The position numbers were made by a program, and so were the translations under genes. A stretch of DNA of 64,000 bases from Ochrovirga pacifica. Its GTDB lineage: Bacteria > Bacteroidota > Bacteroidia > Flavobacteriales > Flavobacteriaceae. The notes under the pieces were generated by a model. That model was not told where the DNA came from. It was given only the letters and a program-made list of their open reading frames with translations, and searched no databases. Shown here piece after piece: positions 61,460-64,000 of this stretch. Numbering within the stretch: position 1 is the first letter of the stretch; each line of letters begins with the position of its first letter. The stretch spans positions 62,001 through 126,000 of the forward strand of contig NZ_AFPK01000036.1 in the NCBI RefSeq assembly GCF_000220525.1, in the 5' to 3' direction.

Positions 61460-63686
61460 GATAATTTACGGATGGTTTTTTTTGATAATTTCTTCATGTA
61501 GTGTTCAAAAATATGTACCCAAAGACAAAACGTTGTATGGAGGAGCTACAATAAAAATTAGCAATCAAAAAGAGTTTAAAGAGTTGTCATCATTAGAAAG
61601 GGAACTCAATGATTTGTTACGTCCTGAACCCAACAGCAAGTTTTTGGGAGCTAGAGCAGGTTTGTATTACTATTACAAAGCAAACCAAAAAAATAATGGA
61701 TTTATAACCCGATATCTAAATAAAAAAATTGGAGAAGAACCAGTGTATTTTTCAGAAGTTTCTGCTAGTAATTTAACAGAACTCATTAAAAATAGATTAG
61801 AGAATAGAGGTTTTTTTAATAGTGAGGTTAGGTATAAAACACAAGAAAAAAAGAACAGCAAAAGCCTTGTGTTTACAATCACGCTTTCAGAACCGTATGT
61901 ATTAGAAAGCTATCAATTAGTGCAAGATTCTTTGCCTATTTACAAAGCAATTCAAAGTACTTTAAAAGAAACGTTGCTAAAAAAAGGAGAAAGGTATAGT
62001 TTGCAATCTTTTAAAGAAGAACGCATTAGGATAGACGAAGCTCTAAAAAGCAAGGGATATTATAATTTTAATCAAGATTTTTTAATTTTTGAAGCGGACA
62101 CTAACCAATATCAACAGAAAAAGTTTGATTTGTTCTTAAGATTTAAAAGAGAAACACCTGACAAAGCAATGTTACCTTATGTAATAGATTCTGTTTTGGT
62201 ACACCCCAATTACAGTTTAAAAACAAAAAATCAAGCAAAAAAAAAACAAAAACTAAAAGGCGTTTACTACTTACAGGATTCTATCTTTTTTAAAAAAGAA
62301 CGATTAAAGAACTTTATCTTACTTAAAGAGGGTGATTTGTACCAACCTTATGCATCTAAAATAACTAGCAAAAGATTGTCTTCTATAGGAACGTATAAAT
62401 ATGTAAACATTCAGTTTGATGAAAACAAAGTAGAAGACAGTTTAGGACACTTAAATGCCAACGTATACCTATCACCTATGAACAAAAGAGCGTTGGGTTT
62501 AGAGCTACAAGCAGTCACCAAATCTAACAATTTTTCGGGTCCAGGATTGTCTGTAAACTACAGAAACAGAAACTTGTTTAAAGGAGGAGAGTTGTTAACC
62601 ATTACAGCCACTGCAGCATACGAAACTCAGCTAGGTAATAATGCCGAAGATTTAAACGGAACACAATTAGAATTAAATACCAGTTTAACATTTCCTAGGC
62701 TAATTTTTCCAAAGGATGTACACGAGCGTTTTAAATACGGAATTCCAAAAACAAAAGTAGCAGCAGATATAGAATACTTAGACAGATCTGATTTGTACAA
62801 CTTGGTTTCTCTAACCAGTAGTTTTGGATATTTTTGGGATGCTAATAAATATTTAAGTTATCAACTAAACCCCATAAACATTAATTATGTAAAATTGTCT
62901 AACACCACATCAGAGTTTGATGAAATTTTAGACAACAACTCTTTTTTAGCCAATAGTTTTGAACAACAATTTATTTTAGGGCTAACCTTAAACTTTACCT
63001 ATAACGAGTTGGGAAGAACCTATAAAAACAATCAGTTATATTTTTCTTCTAACCTAGATGTTGCAGGTAATTTGCTGAATTTACTAAGTCAAAACACATC
63101 TCAAGGCAAAGAGACTTTTTTAGGTTTAGAATTTGCACAATATGCTAAAATTGATGCTGACCTTAGGTATTATTTTCACTTAGGGAACAATCAGCAGTTA
63201 GTAAGTAGGTTGTATGGTGGTTTTGGATTGCCTTATGGAAATTCAGAAGTATTGCCTTTTACCAAACAGTTCTTTTCAGGAGGTCCCTATAGTGTTAGAG
63301 GATTCAATTCAAGGTCTATTGGACCAGGAGCATATTCGGGTACTGCTTCAGAAACTTCTTTTTTTGATAGATCGGGAGACATTAGATTAGAAGCCAATAT
63401 AGAATACCGATTTCCTATTTACTCTGTGTTAAAAGGAGCAGTTTTTACCGATGCTGGAAATGTATGGTTGTACAATCAAAATGGTGTAGGAGGAGAAGGA
63501 GAATTTACCTCTAATTTTTTACAAGAAATGGCTGTGAGTAGCGGAGTAGGACTGCGTGTAGATATTCAAAGTTTTGTCCTTAGACTAGATTATGCAACTC
63601 CTATAAAGCAACCTACCTCTACCACTTTTGGCAATGTAAATTTATCTCAGTCAGTCTTAAATTTTGCTATCGGTTATCCGTTTTAG
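61449..63686 (+). CDS. tamL: TamL, BamA/TamA-family outer-membrane lipoprotein
   Basis: A 745-residue Omp85-family protein of the Bacteroidetes TamL type, which carries a lipobox (FFLIISSCSVQKYVP) in place of a plain signal peptide. POTRA-like domains fill residues ~25-350 (e.g. LKSKGYYNFNQDFLIF and YQPYASKITSKRLSSIGTYKYVNI), and the C-terminal barrel (about 365-745) has GGPYSVRGFNSRSIGPGAYSGT and a final LNFAIGYPF ending in Phe. With TamB it forms the TAM module for outer-membrane assembly. The ATG at 61449 was chosen for the lipobox. Longer frames upstream are inside tamB. Confidence 0.93.
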   Translation: MKNKIIYGWFFLIISSCSVQKYVPKDKTLYGGATIKISNQKEFKELSSLERELNDLLRPEPNSKFLGARAGLYYYYKANQKNNGFITRYLNKKIGEEPVYFSEVSASNLTELIKNRLENRGFFNSEVRYKTQEKKNSKSLVFTITLSEPYVLESYQLVQDSLPIYKAIQSTLKETLLKKGERYSLQSFKEERIRIDEALKSKGYYNFNQDFLIFEADTNQYQQKKFDLFLRFKRETPDKAMLPYVIDSVLVHPNYSLKTKNQAKKKQKLKGVYYLQDSIFFKKERLKNFILLKEGDLYQPYASKITSKRLSSIGTYKYVNIQFDENKVEDSLGHLNANVYLSPMNKRALGLELQAVTKSNNFSGPGLSVNYRNRNLFKGGELLTITATAAYETQLGNNAEDLNGTQLELNTSLTFPRLIFPKDVHERFKYGIPKTKVAADIEYLDRSDLYNLVSLTSSFGYFWDANKYLSYQLNPININYVKLSNTTSEFDEILDNNSFLANSFEQQFILGLTLNFTYNELGRTYKNNQLYFSSNLDVAGNLLNLLSQNTSQGKETFLGLEFAQYAKIDADLRYYFHLGNNQQLVSRLYGGFGLPYGNSEVLPFTKQFFSGGPYSVRGFNSRSIGPGAYSGTASETSFFDRSGDIRLEANIEYRFPIYSVLKGAVFTDAGNVWLYNQNGVGGEGEFTSNFLQEMAVSSGVGLRVDIQSFVLRLDYATPIKQPTSTTFGNVNLSQSVLNFAIGYPF

Positions 63687-63689
63687 AAA

Positions 63690-64000
63690 CTAAATAGGAA
63701 TCTCGGTACTGTATTTAATTTCTCCCATTACAAATGTGCTATGAGCACTACCAATGTTTTTTACCTTTCCTAAATCATTCAACACAAAATCTTGATATGC
63801 TTCCATGTCATCTACCATTACTTTTAATAAAAAATCAAAATCACCAGAAATGTTATAGCACTCGGTTACCTGTTTTAGTGAGGTGATGTCTTTTACAAAC
63901 CTATTTCCAATTTCTTTGGTATGTTCTTTTAATTTTACGTTGCAAAAAACAATCAATTTTTTACCCAATAAGTTTCTGTTCAATAAAACCACTTGTTGTT
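63690..64000 (-). CDS. Lrp/AsnC-family regulator, N-terminus outside window
   Basis: The frame stays open to the window edge, so the N-terminal helix-turn-helix is missing; the ~103 visible codons are the ligand-binding (RAM) end. They begin within QQVVLLNRNLLGKKLIVFCN and include VTECYNISGDFDFLLKVMVDDMEAYQDF, the typical AsnC effector-domain block, and end with STFVMGEIKYSTEIPI. Lrp/AsnC proteins sense amino acids and regulate related genes. The target is unknown. It is convergent with tamL, only four bases apart. Confidence 0.85.
   Translation of the reverse strand, partial: QQVVLLNRNLLGKKLIVFCNVKLKEHTKEIGNRFVKDITSLKQVTECYNISGDFDFLLKVMVDDMEAYQDFVLNDLGKVKNIGSAHSTFVMGEIKYSTEIPI

Overview
The window reads as chromosome of a low-G+C Flavobacteriaceae-type Bacteroidetes (roughly one third G+C, estimated by eye). 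Support comes from TAnnTTTG-type -7 promoter elements without obvious Shine-Dalgarno sequences, T9SS type A sorting domains, a complete Bat (aerotolerance) operon, GIN/DUF2807 and DUF5723 proteins, and a TamB-TamL pair in which the TamA-like partner is a lipoprotein. No rRNA, tRNA, CRISPR array, transposase or integrase gene was seen.

Layout. 0-12 kb: the end of a truncated propeller-type sensor gene, the Kdo transferase waaA, an exported M23 peptidase with pgi, a TonB-like protein, pgk, two exported proteins and holB. 12-20 kb: a methyltransferase/SanA/flavoprotein group, mnmG, ybeY, gltX and an SPFH protein. Three parS-like ParB sites lie here at 14.87, 16.93 and 17.93 kb. 20-25 kb: an outer-membrane DUF5723 protein, tatA, a GIN-domain protein and rnr. 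24.68-25.37 kb is a gene-free, very AT-rich 0.7 kb stretch with a cluster of DnaA-box-like sequences on both strands. It is the best oriC candidate, and the nearby parS cluster and mnmG (gidA) agree with this. 25-35 kb: NDH-2, rpiB, an octaheme cytochrome/TPR lipoprotein with a formylglycine-enzyme-like lipoprotein that lacks both catalytic cysteines, dCMP deaminase, a C-terminal-processing protease, lpxH, an rRNA methyltransferase and an LRR protein. 35.7-44.1 kb: the Bat operon (moxR, a DUF58 protein, a membrane protein, batA-batE). 44-50 kb: a NUMOD4/HNH endonuclease-like gene, MscS, two nucleotide-sugar-epimerase-fold proteins, CvpA, a thioredoxin-like lipidless exported protein and YraN. 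50.2-51.05 kb: an accessory-looking island with a 17-bp-stemmed structured element (attC-like or ncRNA-like), two strong terminators and three tiny ORFs. 51-64 kb: an exported LD-carboxypeptidase, metG, a phytase/esterase-like lipoprotein, a CBS protein, tamB-tamL and a truncated Lrp/AsnC regulator.

How the genes work together. Most of the window is housekeeping: envelope biogenesis (waaA, lpxH, tamB/tamL, M23 and LD-carboxypeptidase), translation (gltX, metG, mnmG, ybeY, RlmI-like, rnr), central carbon metabolism (pgi, pgk, rpiB) and respiration (NDH-2, multiheme cytochrome). The points of most interest are the oriC/parS layout, the 50 kb island, the heptad repeats that flank the Bat operon and reach into batD, and the enzyme-family members with altered catalytic or metal-binding residues.
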